Assembly: GCF_019689535.1 (NCBI RefSeq)
Contig: NZ_JADGHH010000007.1
Location: 1 to 34,853 of the forward strand
Source: Pigmentiphaga sp.
Lineage (GTDB): Bacteria > Pseudomonadota > Gammaproteobacteria > Burkholderiales > Burkholderiaceae_B
Direction: 5' to 3'
Length of the DNA stretch: 34,853 nucleotides
Shown here in pieces: positions 14,960 to 30,691 of this stretch (positions within the stretch are counted from its first letter, which is position 1; each line of letters begins with the position of its first letter). The position numbers and the translations under genes are program-made. Below the pieces are notes generated by a model. That model did not search any database and was not told the origin of the DNA. It saw nothing but the letters and a program-made list of their open reading frames with translations.

Positions 14960-17900
14960 GTGCGACTTACCCAGATCAAACTCGCAGGTTTCAAGTCGTT
15001 CGTCGACCCGACGTCCATCCATGTGCCGAGCCAGCTGGTCGGGGTGGTGGGGCCCAACGGCTGCGGAAAGTCCAACATCATCGATGCCGTGCGCTGGGTC
15101 CTGGGCGAATCCAAGGCCTCCGAACTGCGTGGCGAGTCCATGCAGGACGTCATCTTCAACGGCTCGGTCAACCGCAAGCCGGCGGCGCGCGCATCGGTGG
15201 AGCTGGTGTTCGACAACTCCGAAGGGCGGGCCGCAGGCCAGTGGAGCCAGTACAGCGAAATCGCCGTCAAGCGGGTACTGACCCGCGACGGCACGAGCAG
15301 CTATTTCATCAATAACCAGCAGGTTCGCCGCCGCGACATCCACGACATCTTCCTGGGCACCGGGCTCGGCGCCCGCGGCTACGCCATCATCGGCCAGGGC
15401 ATGATTTCCCGCATCATCGAGGCGCGCCCCGAAGAATTGCGGGTATTCCTCGAAGAGGCCGCAGGGGTGTCGCGTTACAAGGAGCGGCGCCGGGAAACCG
15501 AAAACCGCCTCTCCGACACCCGGGAGAACATGACCCGCGTGGAAGACATCCTGCGCGAGCTGGCCACGCAGCTCGAAAAACTCGAAGCCCAGGCCGAGGT
15601 CGCCCAGCGCTACAAGAGCCTGCAGGCCGAGAGCGAGCAGAAGCAGCGGTTCCTCTGGCTGCTCAAGAAGCGCGAAGCCGATGCCGACCGGGCGCAATAT
15701 GCGCTGGCCATCGAGCAGGCCCAGGCGGACCTGGAAGGCGCGACCGCGAATTTGCGCAAGCTCGAGGCCGAGCTCGAGGGCACGCGCCAGGCGCACTATG
15801 CCGCCAGCGACGCCGTGCACGCCGCCCAGGGCAGCCTGTACGAGGCGAACGCCGAGGTGAGCCGGCTCGAGGCCGAAATCAAGTACGTGGTCGAGGCGCG
15901 CAACCGCATGCAGGCCCAGCTGGCCCAGCTGCAGCAGCAGATCGCGCAGTGGAGCGAGCAGCATGAGACGGGGGGCGAGCAGCTCGCCCAGGCCGAGGAG
16001 GACTTGGCCGTGGGCGAGGCGCGCGCCGAAGAGGCGCGCGTGGTTGCCGAAGAGGCCCAGGCCCAGCTGCCTGACATCGAAGCCAAGGTTCGCGATGCGG
16101 CCGCGGGGCTTTCCGAGCTGCGCAGCGCCTTGTCGCTGGTGGAGCAAAACCTTGCGCTGACCGCCCAAGAGCAACGCGAAGCCGATCGCCAGCTCCAGGC
16201 GCTGGCGCAGCGCCGGGAACGGCTGGAAGCCGAGGAGCGCAATTTGCAGCGCCCCGATCCGGCGCGGCTGGAGCAGCTCACCGGAGACCTCGCCGATACC
16301 GAGCAGCGCGTCGCTCAGGCGCAGCAGGAGCTCTCGGCCCTGGAAGAACAGCTGCCCGTGGTCGATGCCGCGCGCCGCCAGGCCCAGGAAACGGCGCAGA
16401 AGGAAGCGGCTGCCGTGTCCCAGATCGAGGCGCGACTCTCGGCCCTGACGCGCCTCCAACAAGACGTCCAGAAACAGGGGGCGCTGCATCCCTGGCTGGA
16501 AAAGCACGAACTGACCCAGCTTGGCCGCCTGTGGCAAAAGCTGCACATCGAGCAGGGCTGGGAAACCGCGCTGGAAGCCGTATTGCGCGAGCGCCTGGGC
16601 GCCCTGGAGGTCAGCAACCTCGACTGGGCCAAGGCGTTCTTCAACGACGCGCCGCCGGCCCGGCTCGCTTTCTACCAGTTGCCGCCCGCGTCCGCGCCGG
16701 CGGCGGCCCCCGCCGCGCTCACGTCGCTGGCCTCGCTGCTGCGCATCAGCGATCCCGGCCTGCGCGCGCTGATGAACGATTGGCTGCGCGACGTGTACGT
16801 CGCCACTGACGCATCGCAGGCGCTGGCCGGGCGTGCCCAATTGCCCGAGGGCGGCTATTTCGTCGTCAAGGAAGGCCACCTCGTTGGCCGGAACTGCGTG
16901 CGTTTCTACGCTCCCGATTCGGAGCAGGCCGGCATGCTGGCCCGCCAGCAGGAGATCGAGAACCTCCAGCGCCAGGTGAAGGCCCAGCAGCTCATCGCTG
17001 ATGAGGCACGCTCGGCTGCCGCGAGGGCCGAAGCCGCCTATCAGCAGGTGGCCCAAGCCTTGCCCGCCTCGCGCCAGCGCCTGGCCGAGGTCACGCAACG
17101 CCTGCATGCCATCCAGCTCGAGCACACCCGCCTCGCCCAACAAGCGGCGCAGATGGAAGAACGTGCCGCCCGCATCCAGGAAGAGCGCGCGGAGTTGGAA
17201 GCCCAGGAAGAAGAGATCCGCATCCGCAAGGAAGAGGCGGAAGCCCGCTTCGAGACCCTGGATGCCGAACTGGGCGAAAAACAGTCCGCCTTCGAAGAGG
17301 CGCAAATGGCGCAAGAGCAGCGCGAACTCGAGGTCCAGCGCGCGCGCGAGCGCCTGCGCGAGCTCGAACGCGCCGCCCAGGAGGCCAGTTTCGCCGAGCG
17401 CGGCCTGCGCGCCCGCATCGATGAGCTGCGCCGCAACATGCAACTCGCCAGCGAGCAAAGCCAGCGGGCGGCGGCCGAAGCCGAGCGGGTGCAGCAGGAA
17501 CTGCAGGTGCTGGACGACGCCGCGGCGCAGGCCGGCTTGCAGGCTGCGCTCGAACTGCGCAGCGAGCGCGAGAAGGTACTCAACCTCGCCCGCATCGAAA
17601 TGGATACGCTGGCCGCTCAGCTTCGTGAGGCCGATGAGCGCCGCATGACGCTGGAGCGTTCGCTCGAACCCCTGCGCAGCCGCATTACCGAACTGCAGCT
17701 CAAGGAGCAGGCCGCGCGGCTGGCCCAGGAGCAGTACGCCGAGCAGCTGGCAGGCGAGGAGCTGGACCTGGCGGCCTTGGGCGAACAGCTCGACGCGCTT
17801 CCCAAGGAGTGGCAGCGCCCGTCGTGGCTGCAATCGGAGCTGCAGCGCCTCTCGCGCGAGATCGATGCCCTGGGGGCGGTCAACCTGGCCGCGCTCGATG

Positions 17901-18490
17901 AATTGAACGCCGCACGCGAGCGCAAGACCTATCTCGATTCCCAGCATGCCGACCTGCAGGCGGCCATCGATACGCTGGAAGACGCGATCCGCAAGATCGA
18001 CCGAGAGACCCGCCAATTGCTGCAGGAAACGTTCGACACCGTCAACCGCCACTTTGGAGAACTGTTCCCCTCGCTGTTCGGCGGTGGGGAGGCCAAGCTG
18101 GTGATGACCGGCGAAGAAATCCTCGATGCGGGGGTCCAGGTCATGGCCCAGCCCCCAGGCAAGCGCAATAGCACCATCCACCTGCTATCCGGTGGTGAAA
18201 AGGCCTTGACGGCGACTGCGCTGGTGTTCGCGATGTTCAAGCTCAACCCGGCGCCGTTCTGCCTGCTCGACGAAGTCGATGCACCGCTGGACGATGCCAA
18301 TACCGAGCGCTATGCCAATCTGGTTCGCCGCATGAGCGAGCAGACGCAGTTCCTCTTCATCTCGCACAACAAGATCGCGATGGAAATGGCGCACCAGCTA
18401 GTGGGCGTGACCATGCAGGAGCAGGGCGTTTCGCGTATCGTGGCGGTCGACATCGATTCGGCCATGCAGCTTGCCGCCGAGGCCGCCTGA
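14960..18490 (+). CDS. smc: Chromosome segregation protein SMC
   Basis: This 1,176-residue protein starts at GTG ([18 protein letters not shown], the usual SMC opening). The N-terminal ATPase half has Walker [10 protein letters not shown] (31-39). Long heptad-rich coiled coils (about 165-500 and 670-1,000) flank a hinge domain (about 510-660). The C-terminal half has signature [14 protein letters not shown] and Walker [16 protein letters not shown]. It forms the condensin-like ring that compacts and separates replicated chromosomes, normally with ScpA and ScpB encoded elsewhere. It is followed by zipA and ligA, a common betaproteobacterial order. From the start to about 18,181 the coding strand has no TTA, CTA or TCA codon in frame, an extreme high-GC codon bias. 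Confidence 0.97.
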   Translation: MRLTQIKLAGFKSFVDPTSIHVPSQLVGVVGPNGCGKSNIIDAVRWVLGESKASELRGESMQDVIFNGSVNRKPAARASVELVFDNSEGRAAGQWSQYSEIAVKRVLTRDGTSSYFINNQQVRRRDIHDIFLGTGLGARGYAIIGQGMISRIIEARPEELRVFLEEAAGVSRYKERRRETENRLSDTRENMTRVEDILRELATQLEKLEAQAEVAQRYKSLQAESEQKQRFLWLLKKREADADRAQYALAIEQAQADLEGATANLRKLEAELEGTRQAHYAASDAVHAAQGSLYEANAEVSRLEAEIKYVVEARNRMQAQLAQLQQQIAQWSEQHETGGEQLAQAEEDLAVGEARAEEARVVAEEAQAQLPDIEAKVRDAAAGLSELRSALSLVEQNLALTAQEQREADRQLQALAQRRERLEAEERNLQRPDPARLEQLTGDLADTEQRVAQAQQELSALEEQLPVVDAARRQAQETAQKEAAAVSQIEARLSALTRLQQDVQKQGALHPWLEKHELTQLGRLWQKLHIEQGWETALEAVLRERLGALEVSNLDWAKAFFNDAPPARLAFYQLPPASAPAAAPAALTSLASLLRISDPGLRALMNDWLRDVYVATDASQALAGRAQLPEGGYFVVKEGHLVGRNCVRFYAPDSEQAGMLARQQEIENLQRQVKAQQLIADEARSAAARAEAAYQQVAQALPASRQRLAEVTQRLHAIQLEHTRLAQQAAQMEERAARIQEERAELEAQEEEIRIRKEEAEARFETLDAELGEKQSAFEEAQMAQEQRELEVQRARERLRELERAAQEASFAERGLRARIDELRRNMQLASEQSQRAAAEAERVQQELQVLDDAAAQAGLQAALELRSEREKVLNLARIEMDTLAAQLREADERRMTLERSLEPLRSRITELQLKEQAARLAQEQYAEQLAGEELDLAALGEQLDALPKEWQRPSWLQSELQRLSREIDALGAVNLAALDELNAARERKTYLDSQHADLQAAIDTLEDAIRKIDRETRQLLQETFDTVNRHFGELFPSLFGGGEAKLVMTGEEILDAGVQVMAQPPGKRNSTIHLLSGGEKALTATALVFAMFKLNPAPFCLLDEVDAPLDDANTERYANLVRRMSEQTQFLFISHNKIAMEMAHQLVGVTMQEQGVSRIVAVDIDSAMQLAAEAA

Positions 18491-18547
18491 TGAGCCGCCG
18501 GCCCAGCAGGCATCTTTTCCATCACGCCCGTCATCGGGAACACACTC

Positions 18548-21716
<3,169 letters not shown>

Positions 21717-21749
21717 AAGAGCGGGTGGAGCGCCCGCAAGAGGTATAGC

Positions 21750-22514
21750 ATGCAGGCAATCATCGGGGGAACGGGGCTTTACCAGCTGACGGGGCTCGTC
21801 GTGACGCGTCGGCAGGTCGTGCGGACCCCTTACGGCGAACCTTCGGGGGCGCTGACCTACGGTCGCATCGATGGCGGGCCGGAAATCGTCTTCCTGGCGC
21901 GCCACGGCTACGGCCATACCCTGGCTCCCCATCGCATCAACTATCGCGCGAATATCTGGGCGCTGCACGAGGTCGGCGTGCGACGCGTCGTGTCCGTCGC
22001 CACGGTGGGCGGCATCGCCCCCCATTTGTCCGCGGGGGCGATCGTCGTGCCGGACCAGATCATCGACTACACCACGGACCGGCCGCGTACCTTCTTCGAC
22101 GGGGAAGACCAGCCCGTCACCCACGTTGACATGACCCAGCCCTATGGGGCCGCCATGCGCCGTGACCTGCTCGCGGCGGCGCAGGCTTGCGGCATCGAGG
22201 TGGTCGACGGCGGTGTCTACGGCTGCACGCCCGGGCCGCGCCTGGAAACCGCCGCCGAGATCCGCCGCATGGCGCGCGACGGCTGCGACATGGTCGGCAT
22301 GACCGGCATGCCGGAAGCGGCACTGGCGCGCGAACTGGAATTGGACTATGCGGCACTATGCCTGGTTACCAACGACGCCGCCGGCAAAGGGGCGAGCGTG
22401 GACCAGATTTCGGTGGAAGGCATGCACGTGGTGGTCGAAGACAGCATGAAAAACGTGCATCGCATCCTGGCAGAGCTGGTGAGCGGCCGCTGTTCGGCCA
22501 GCGGGGGAGCCTAG
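21750..22514 (+). CDS. MTA/MTI phosphorylase (purine nucleoside phosphorylase family 2)
   Basis: This 254-residue protein belongs to the trimeric PNP/MTAP family. The N-terminal IIGGTGLYQL is the phosphate loop. ARHGYGHTLAPHRINYRANIWAL and VGMTGMPEAALARELEL are conserved active-site segments, and the latter closely resembles the S-methyl-5'-thioinosine phosphorylase of Pseudomonas. It would cleave methylthioinosine or methylthioadenosine with phosphate, in salvage of the polyamine by-product MTA. The base-specificity loop NDAAGKGASVD carries an Asp at the position that favours adenine in MTAP, so MTA rather than MTI use is possible and I leave the symbol blank. RBS GAGG lies near 21739. It follows ligA by 33 bases and ends 33 bases before the convergent gst. 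Confidence 0.85.
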   Translation: MQAIIGGTGLYQLTGLVVTRRQVVRTPYGEPSGALTYGRIDGGPEIVFLARHGYGHTLAPHRINYRANIWALHEVGVRRVVSVATVGGIAPHLSAGAIVVPDQIIDYTTDRPRTFFDGEDQPVTHVDMTQPYGAAMRRDLLAAAQACGIEVVDGGVYGCTPGPRLETAAEIRRMARDGCDMVGMTGMPEAALARELELDYAALCLVTNDAAGKGASVDQISVEGMHVVVEDSMKNVHRILAELVSGRCSASGGA

Positions 22515-22517
22515 CAC

Positions 22518-22537
22518 GCCGGCCCGGCGGGGCCGGC
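22518..22537. terminator. Perfect hairpin between convergent phosphorylase and gst genes
   Basis: Arms GCCGGCCC (22518-22525) and GGGCCGGC (22530-22537) pair over 8 bases around a GGCG loop, midway between two convergent genes. It fits a bidirectional stop point, although no T-run follows on either strand. Confidence 0.45.
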
Positions 22538-22547
22538 GGTTACCGCA

Positions 22548-23153
22548 TTAGTTCAACAGGCCTTCGGCCTTGAGGGCGGCCTGCACGGCGGGACGCTGGG
22601 CGATGCGCTCGCGGAAGGCGACGATCGACGGCCAGCGCGAGAGGTCGATGTTCAGGCGGGGCGCCCAGCCCGTGGTCACGAACAGGTAGATGTCGGCCAC
22701 CGAGAAGCCGCTGGGCAGCAGGTATTCGCGCTTGGACAGCTGGCTTTCGACGTAATCCAGCCGGGTCGCCAGGATCTGCTTGAAGACCTCCTTGGCGTCG
22801 TCAGAAATCGGCTTGAACATCGGCGAGAAGCCTTTGTGGATTTCGGTGGAGATGAAGACTAGCCAGCTTTGCAGCTCATAGCGCTCGGGGCTGGCGGGCG
22901 GCGGCGCCAGCTTGCGCTCGGGCACGCGGTCGGCGAGGTATTGCAGCAGGACGGCCAGCTCGGTCATGACCACGCCGGGGCTCACCTCCAGCGCGGGGAC
23001 GTAGCCCTTGGGATTGATCTGGCGATAGTCCTGGCCGCTCTCGGTGACCTTGGCCTTGAGGTCGACTTTCTCCCAGGTGAAGTCGATGCCGGCTTCGCGC
23101 AGTGTGATGTGTGGCGCTTGGGAGCAAGCGCCGGGCGTGTAGTAGAGCTTCAT
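22548..23153 (-). CDS. Beta-class glutathione S-transferase
   Basis: From the ATG at 23153 it has 201 residues; 18 upstream codons in frame are not family-like. MKLYYTPGACSQAPHITLREAG is the beta-class GST opening, with the active-site Cys at position 10. The thioredoxin-like domain continues to the cis-Pro segment GYVPALE and the glutathione gamma-Glu contact MTELAVLLQYLAD. The helical domain has the late N-capping motif GFSVADIYLF. It conjugates or exchanges glutathione on electrophiles; the natural substrate is unknown. GAGGAG lies about 12 bases before the ATG. It follows glgP by 90 bases, with a palindrome between. Confidence 0.93.
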   Translation of the reverse strand: MKLYYTPGACSQAPHITLREAGIDFTWEKVDLKAKVTESGQDYRQINPKGYVPALEVSPGVVMTELAVLLQYLADRVPERKLAPPPASPERYELQSWLVFISTEIHKGFSPMFKPISDDAKEVFKQILATRLDYVESQLSKREYLLPSGFSVADIYLFVTTGWAPRLNIDLSRWPSIVAFRERIAQRPAVQAALKAEGLLN

Positions 23154-23210
23154 GGTGTCGTGGTTCTCCTCGTGGAAAGCGCCTATTCTCTCACTGCCGC
23201 ACGGCAAGTG

Positions 23211-23236
23211 TGTGTCGCGGACACAACCGGGCCCGG
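23211..23236. promoter_or_regulatory. Palindromes upstream of gst
   Basis: TGTGTC-GCG-GACACA (23211-23225) is a perfect 6+3+6 inverted repeat, followed directly by the palindrome CCGGGCCCGG (23227-23236). They lie after the glgP stop and about 60 bases before the gst start. They could be an operator for gst or a stem closing the glgP transcript; no U-run follows. Confidence 0.35.
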
Positions 23237-23243
23237 CGCTTCC

Positions 23244-25787
<2,544 letters not shown>

Positions 25788-25975
25788 TGTTGCGGCGCTC
25801 CGCGGCGCGGGGCATGCCGCCTAGCGCCGGAGCGCGGGCGAAGTGCCGCGGCGGCCCCTCGGGGCCACCGCGCCGGGCAATGCAAGCCTATTGTTGCTAT
25901 CGAGCAGCGCATCGCGCAAGCCGCATTTTCAATTCGTTAAGCCTGTGTGGCCTGTGTGCGGCGGCATACGATTGG

Positions 25976-28573
25976 CTACTTCAGCGCCTCGAGCAGGTCC
26001 TGTTCGAACTGGATCTGGCTGCGCGAGTTGTCTAGGGCGGATCCGTCGATCAAGAAGGTGTCTTCGACGCGCTCGCCCAGGGTCATCACCTTCGCCGTCC
26101 TCAGGTTGATGCCGTGCTTGGCGAAGGTCCGGGCGATGGCGTGCAGCAGGCCGGTGCGGTCCGAGGCGGTGACGCTCAATATCCACGACTGGCCGCGCTC
26201 GTCAGGCTGTAGTTCGATGGTCGGCGTAATGGGGAACATCCGCGACTGGCGCGACTGCCGGGGCCCGAGCGGAACGGCCTGGGTGGCCGAAGTCGGGCCG
26301 CCCGCCGGCGCGGCCAGCCTTTCGGCCAGTTCGTGTTCGACCAAGCTAAGCAGCGCGCGCTGCTCGCTGGGCGTGCCCGGGGCCAGCAGGATGAAGCTGT
26401 CCAAGGCCCAGCCGTGGCGGGTCGTATAAATCCGGGCGTCCTGGATGCTGAGCCGGCGTTCGTCGAAGTAGCCGCACATGCGCGCGAAAAGATCGGGCTG
26501 GTCTTTGACGTAGACCATGACCTGCAGGCCTTCGCCTATGGTTGCCACGCGCGCCCGCACGACAGGCGTTTCGCTGTTGACCTTGTTGTACAGGTGGCGG
26601 GTCTGCCAGGCGATGTCCTGGGCTTCGTGGCGCAGGAAATAGGCCACGTCCAGCTGCTTCCAGAGGGCTTGGTGCGCATCTTCCGTGAGGCCGGCGAGCC
26701 GCAGCGCCCCCAGCGCCTCTTCCTTGCGCTTCTCCAGCACCGCACCCGGGTCCGGCACCTCGCCGCCGAGCGCCTGCCGGGTTTTCAAGTACAGGTCTTC
26801 GAGCAGCTTGCCTTTCCAGGCATTCCAGACCTTGGGGCTGGTGCCGCGGATGTCCGCCACGGTGAGCAGGTAGAGCGCCGTGAGGCGGCGCGTGTCTCCC
26901 ACGAGCTGGGCGAAGTCTTGGATGACGCGCGGGTCGCTGAGGTCTTTCTTCTGGGCCACCGAGGAAAGCGTCAGGTGATGGCGGACCAGGAACTCCAGCA
27001 ATTCCGCATCGGATTTCTCCAGGCCGTGCTCGCGCGCGAACTTCCGCGCTTCGACCGCGCCCAGTTCGGAGTGGTCGCCCCCGCGCCCCTTGGCGATGTC
27101 GTGGAAGAGGGCGGCCGCATACAGGATCCAATGGCGGTCGAAGTTGGCGATGAGCTGGCTGCAGAAGGGGTATTCGTGCGCGTGTTCCGGCATCGTGAAG
27201 CGGCGCAGGTTGCGCACCACCATCAGGATGTGCTGGTCCACGGTGTAGGCGTGGAAGAGGTCGTGCTGCATCTGCCCGACGATGCGGCGGAAGGGAAGCA
27301 GGTAGCGAGGCAGGATGCTGAGGTCGTTCATGCGCCGCAGTTCGTGCACGATGCCCCGCGGTTGCTGCAGGATGGACAGGAACAAGTGCCGGTTGACCGG
27401 GTTGCGGCGGAACTGGGCGTCGATGCGCCGCCGGGCGTGCCAGATGGCGCGCAGCATCCTCGCCGACATCCCCTTGAGCTCCGCATGCTGCTGCATGACC
27501 AGGAAGGCGCGCAGCAGCAGCGTGGGATTGCGTTCGAAGGCGTCGTCGCGGTACATGTCTAGCCGCTCGCGCACGATGCGGAAGTCCTCGTCGATGGGCT
27601 GGGCCTCCTCGCCCTCGCGCGGGAACAGGCGCTCCTCGAGGTTCTGGACAAGGATGGTGTTGAGCTGCGTGACCAGCTTGGCGGCCCAGTAATAGCGCTG
27701 CATCAGGACTTCGCTGGGCCGGCGGGTGCCGCCCTCGGGGATGCCATACACCTTGGCCATCGCAGGCTGGACGTCGAATACCAGCCGGTCTTCTCGCCGG
27801 CCGGTGAGTAGGTGCAGCTCGATCCGCAGGCGTTTGAAGGCTTGTTCGGCACGGCGCAGGTGGCGCGCCTCGTCAGCGGTAAGCAGCCCGGCGCGCGCGA
27901 CCTGGTTCCAGGTCTTGCCGAAGCCGGCGGCGCGGGCCATCCACAGGATGACCTGCAAGTCGCGCAGCCCGCCGGGCGATTCCTTGCAGTTGGGCTCGAG
28001 GGCATACGGCGTATCGTGGTACTTGGTATGCCGCTGCTGCATCTCCAGCTGCTTGTCATGGAAGAAGGCGCATTTGTCCAGCCGCTTGCGCATGGCCGCT
28101 TCGAACTGCCGCATCAGGGCCCGGCTACCCGCCAAGAAGCGGGCTTCCAAGAGCGCCGTTTCCACGGTGATGTCCTTGTCCGCTTCCGCCATGCACTCAT
28201 CGACGGTGCGCGCGCTGTGCCCGGGTTCCAGCCCGATGTCCCACAGCGCGGTGATCAACGCGCCGATGCGCGCCTCGTCTTCCTCCGTCGGCGCCTGGCG
28301 CAGCAGGATCAGCACGTCAACATCGGAATGGGGGTAGAGCTCCCCGCGGCCGTAGCCGCCCACGGCCGCCAGCGCGGCACCCTCGGGCAGGGGATGACGC
28401 TCGAGCAGGGCCACCAGGGTGCGGTCGACGATCCGCCGCAATTCCGTTAGCAGGGCGTCCGGGCGCAGGTTGGCGCGATAGTTGGCGATGGCGCGTTCGC
28501 GCGCCGCGCGCATGGCGTTGCGCAGGTCCTGGAGCCCGTCCATGGCGGGCGAAGTCAGCTGAGCGGTAGACAT
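25976..28573 (-). CDS. glnD: PII uridylyltransferase/uridylyl-removing enzyme GlnD
   Basis: From the ATG at 28573 it has 865 residues; 42 further in-frame codons would run into map. The nucleotidyltransferase domain has GGYGRGELYPHSDVD (about residues 70-84) with the metal-binding Asp pair. A central HD domain has LFHDIAKGRGGDHSELGA, the uridylyl-removing site. Two ACT domains at the C-terminus (LQVMVYVKDQPDLFARMCGYF and WILSVTASDRTGLLHAIARTF) sense glutamine. It adds UMP to PII proteins when glutamine is low and removes it when glutamine is high. It starts 23 bases after map, giving the map-glnD operon seen in many proteobacteria. Confidence 0.97.
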   Translation of the reverse strand: MSTAQLTSPAMDGLQDLRNAMRAARERAIANYRANLRPDALLTELRRIVDRTLVALLERHPLPEGAALAAVGGYGRGELYPHSDVDVLILLRQAPTEEDEARIGALITALWDIGLEPGHSARTVDECMAEADKDITVETALLEARFLAGSRALMRQFEAAMRKRLDKCAFFHDKQLEMQQRHTKYHDTPYALEPNCKESPGGLRDLQVILWMARAAGFGKTWNQVARAGLLTADEARHLRRAEQAFKRLRIELHLLTGRREDRLVFDVQPAMAKVYGIPEGGTRRPSEVLMQRYYWAAKLVTQLNTILVQNLEERLFPREGEEAQPIDEDFRIVRERLDMYRDDAFERNPTLLLRAFLVMQQHAELKGMSARMLRAIWHARRRIDAQFRRNPVNRHLFLSILQQPRGIVHELRRMNDLSILPRYLLPFRRIVGQMQHDLFHAYTVDQHILMVVRNLRRFTMPEHAHEYPFCSQLIANFDRHWILYAAALFHDIAKGRGGDHSELGAVEARKFAREHGLEKSDAELLEFLVRHHLTLSSVAQKKDLSDPRVIQDFAQLVGDTRRLTALYLLTVADIRGTSPKVWNAWKGKLLEDLYLKTRQALGGEVPDPGAVLEKRKEEALGALRLAGLTEDAHQALWKQLDVAYFLRHEAQDIAWQTRHLYNKVNSETPVVRARVATIGEGLQVMVYVKDQPDLFARMCGYFDERRLSIQDARIYTTRHGWALDSFILLAPGTPSEQRALLSLVEHELAERLAAPAGGPTSATQAVPLGPRQSRQSRMFPITPTIELQPDERGQSWILSVTASDRTGLLHAIARTFAKHGINLRTAKVMTLGERVEDTFLIDGSALDNSRSQIQFEQDLLEALK

Positions 28574-28596
28574 GGTCGCTGGCGGAAGTGGGCGTA

Positions 28597-29409
28597 TCAG
28601 GCCGCTTGGGCGGTGACGAAGGCGGGCGGGGCCGGCATGCCGGGCGAGACGGTCAGGATCTCGTAACCGGTGTCCGTCACCAGCACGGTGTGCTCCCATT
28701 GCGCCGAAAGGCTGTGGTCGCGCGTCACGATCGTCCAGCCATCGGCCAGCTCGCGGATTTCCCGCCGGCCGGCGTTGATCATGGGTTCGATGGTGAAGAT
28801 CATGCCGGCTTGCAACTCGACGCCCGTGCCGGGCTTGCCATAGTGCAGGACCTGCGGATCCTCATGGAACACCTTGCCTATGCCATGGCCGCAGAATTCC
28901 CGGACCACGCTGTAACCGTGCTTCTCCGCGTGCTTCTGGATGGCGTGGCCGATGTCTCCCAGGTGGGCGCCGGGCTTGACCTGCTCGATGCCCAGCCACA
29001 TGCACTCATACGTGACCTCGGATAGCCGGCGGGCGAGGAGGGAGGGCTCGCCTACGAAGAACATCCGGCTCGTGTCGCCGTGCCAGCCGTCTTTGATGAT
29101 GGTGACGTCGATGTTGAGGGAGTCCCCATTCTTGAGGACCTTGTTCCCGGGAATCCCGTGGCAGACTTGATGGTTGACCGAGGTGCAGATCGCGCCGGTG
29201 AAGGGCGGGTAGCCCGGCGGGGCATAGCCGATGGTGGCGGATTTGACGTGCAGCACGTCCGTCATGTATTCCAGGCACAATCGGTCCAGTTCCCCGGTGG
29301 TGACGCCGGGCTTGACGTACGGAGCGATGAAATCGAGGACTTTGGCGGCATCCTGGCAGGCCGCACGCATTTTTTCGATTTCCTCGGCTGTCTTGATGGT
29401 GATACTCAT
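28597..29409 (-). CDS. map: Methionine aminopeptidase, type I
   Basis: This 270-residue type Ia enzyme removes the initiator Met from nascent proteins. All five metal ligands are visible: Asp101 (SLNIDVT), Asp112 (HGDTSRMF), His175 (CGHGIG), Glu208 (FTIEPM) and Glu239 (WEHTVLV), plus the substrate-side His84 (VCHGIPG). The start MSITIKTAEEIEKMR is standard. It is divergent from rpsB, the usual proteobacterial arrangement, and leads glnD. Confidence 0.98.
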   Translation of the reverse strand: MSITIKTAEEIEKMRAACQDAAKVLDFIAPYVKPGVTTGELDRLCLEYMTDVLHVKSATIGYAPPGYPPFTGAICTSVNHQVCHGIPGNKVLKNGDSLNIDVTIIKDGWHGDTSRMFFVGEPSLLARRLSEVTYECMWLGIEQVKPGAHLGDIGHAIQKHAEKHGYSVVREFCGHGIGKVFHEDPQVLHYGKPGTGVELQAGMIFTIEPMINAGRREIRELADGWTIVTRDHSLSAQWEHTVLVTDTGYEILTVSPGMPAPPAFVTAQAA

Positions 29410-29659
29410 GCTCTCTCAGGTTTGTTGCGGTGCGGCAACCTTCCCGGTGGGAGGCGGGGAGGCGGCCCCGAGCCGTCGACGACGGTCGAATCGGCGGCCA
29501 AGCTCATTCACCGTGGTGTCATCATAGCGCTCTTGGCCGCGGCGCCGGCATCGTGAGAAACCGTGGGAAAGGCGCCGGCCCGGCGCCGATCTTTGCATCG
29601 ATTTGTAACCGTTGGGTGGCGTATGCCGGGTGGCCGCGGTGCGGGCGTGGTGCCCTGGC
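29410..29659. other. Non-coding gap between map and the rpsB promoter
   Basis: No gene is supported here. On the minus strand TATGAT (29521-29526) is a possible -10 for map, about 110 bases ahead of its ATG, without a clear -35. The rest is GC-rich sequence in which I see no further structure. Confidence 0.4.
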
Positions 29660-29689
29660 TTGAGCAGGTGGGTCGGAAAATAGTAGAAT
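29660..29689 (+). promoter_or_regulatory. Putative sigma-70 promoter of rpsB
   Basis: TTGAGC (29660-29665) and TAGAAT (29684-29689) are separated by 18 bases in an AT-rich patch (AAAATAGTAGAATTATAG). This is the best promoter-like match I found. Transcription would start near 29697, giving a leader of about 190 bases before rpsB. Confidence 0.6.
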
Positions 29690-29696
29690 TATAGGC

Positions 29697-29887
29697 TTTC
29701 TTTGATTTTGGAAGCCTTGCTTTGGCGCCTCATAGGTGTTGGCCGAGGTGTTGGCCGGTTGGCCGCGTAGGTCACCCAGCAGGCTGCTGAGGCAAGTTTT
29801 ATCAACAGCGCGCCGTGTCGTCCAGGGTGCCGGGCGGAATGTTCGCCGGGTGCTGATGCGGTGCAAGACCTAACCCTCGGAGTCAAT
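29697..29887 (+). promoter_or_regulatory. Long structured 5' leader of rpsB
   Basis: The leader holds a direct repeat GGTGTTGGCC at 29735-29744 and 29747-29756, followed by GGTTGGCC (29757-29764). A hairpin CAGCA-GGC-TGCTG lies at 29777-29789, and GGCGGAATGTTCGCC can pair near 29836-29850. Ribosomal protein S2 is known to repress rpsB-tsf through the mRNA leader in E. coli, so a similar role is plausible. CGGAG just before the ATG is the ribosome site. Confidence 0.45.
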
Positions 29888-30634
29888 ATGTCCGTTAGCA
29901 TGCGCGAAATGCTGGAAGCCGGTGTCCACTTCGGCCATCAAACCCGCTTCTGGAACCCCAAGATGGCCCCCTACATCTTCGGCCATCGGAACAAAATCCA
30001 CATCATCAACCTCGAGAAGACGCTGGTCATGTACCAGGAGGCGCTCAAGTTCGTGCGCCAGCTGGCTGCCCGCAACGGCACCATCCTGTTCGTCAGCACC
30101 AAGCGCGCTGCTCGCGAAATCATCGCCGAGGAAGCCCAGCGTTGCGGCATGCCTTACGTGGACAGCCGTTGGCTCGGTGGCATGTTGACCAACTTCAAGA
30201 CGGTCAAGACCTCCATCAAGCGCCTGAAGGACATGGAGGCCATGCAGGCCGAAGGCGCCCTCGAGCGCATGAGCAAGAAAGAAGCGCTGATGTTCCAGCG
30301 TGAGCTCGAAAAGCTGAACAAGTCCATCGGCGGCATCAAGGACATGAACGGCCTGCCGGACGCGATCTTCATCATCGACGTCGGCTATCACAAAATTGCC
30401 GTCAGCGAAGCCAAAGCGCTTAACATTCCCGTTGTCGGCGTGGTCGACACCAACCACTCGCCCGATGGCGTGGCCCACGTCATCCCCGGCAACGACGATT
30501 CGTCCAAGGCGATCGCCCTGTACGCGCGCGGCGTCGCCGACGCTGTGCTGGAAGGTCGCGAGCAGGCCCTGCAAGGCGTGGTCGATGCGGTGTCCGAAGG
30601 CGACGACGAGTTCGTGGAAGTCGAGGAGTCTTGA
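29888..30634 (+). CDS. rpsB: 30S ribosomal protein S2
   Basis: The 248-residue S2 protein begins [20 protein letters not shown], the universal S2 opening; nine upstream in-frame codons are leader. It contains [20 protein letters not shown], the [15 protein letters not shown] segment and [22 protein letters not shown], all standard. A short acidic C-terminal tail ([12 protein letters not shown]) follows. S2 binds at the head-body junction of the small subunit and is needed for initiation. It heads the operon with tsf, separated by 138 bases containing a good intrinsic terminator that probably acts as an attenuator. Confidence 0.98.
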   Translation: MSVSMREMLEAGVHFGHQTRFWNPKMAPYIFGHRNKIHIINLEKTLVMYQEALKFVRQLAARNGTILFVSTKRAAREIIAEEAQRCGMPYVDSRWLGGMLTNFKTVKTSIKRLKDMEAMQAEGALERMSKKEALMFQRELEKLNKSIGGIKDMNGLPDAIFIIDVGYHKIAVSEAKALNIPVVGVVDTNHSPDGVAHVIPGNDDSSKAIALYARGVADAVLEGREQALQGVVDAVSEGDDEFVEVEES

Positions 30635-30691
30635 TCTTCCCTGCGCGTAGCGCCTAGGGGGTGGGCTTCTTCCCCCCTCTGCCGATTGTCT

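Noticed and set aside
14681-18181. A minus-strand open frame continuing from queF through almost all of smc, more than 1,100 codons long
   Set aside because: Its codons are exact reverse complements of smc codons, so it stays open only because smc avoids TTA, CTA and TCA in this stretch. Its translation is Leu/Gly/Gln-rich low-complexity sequence, and smc is unmistakable.
28574-28699. In-frame extension of glnD into map
   Set aside because: It would read through the end of map in another frame. MSTAQLTSPAMDG just after map is the plausible start.
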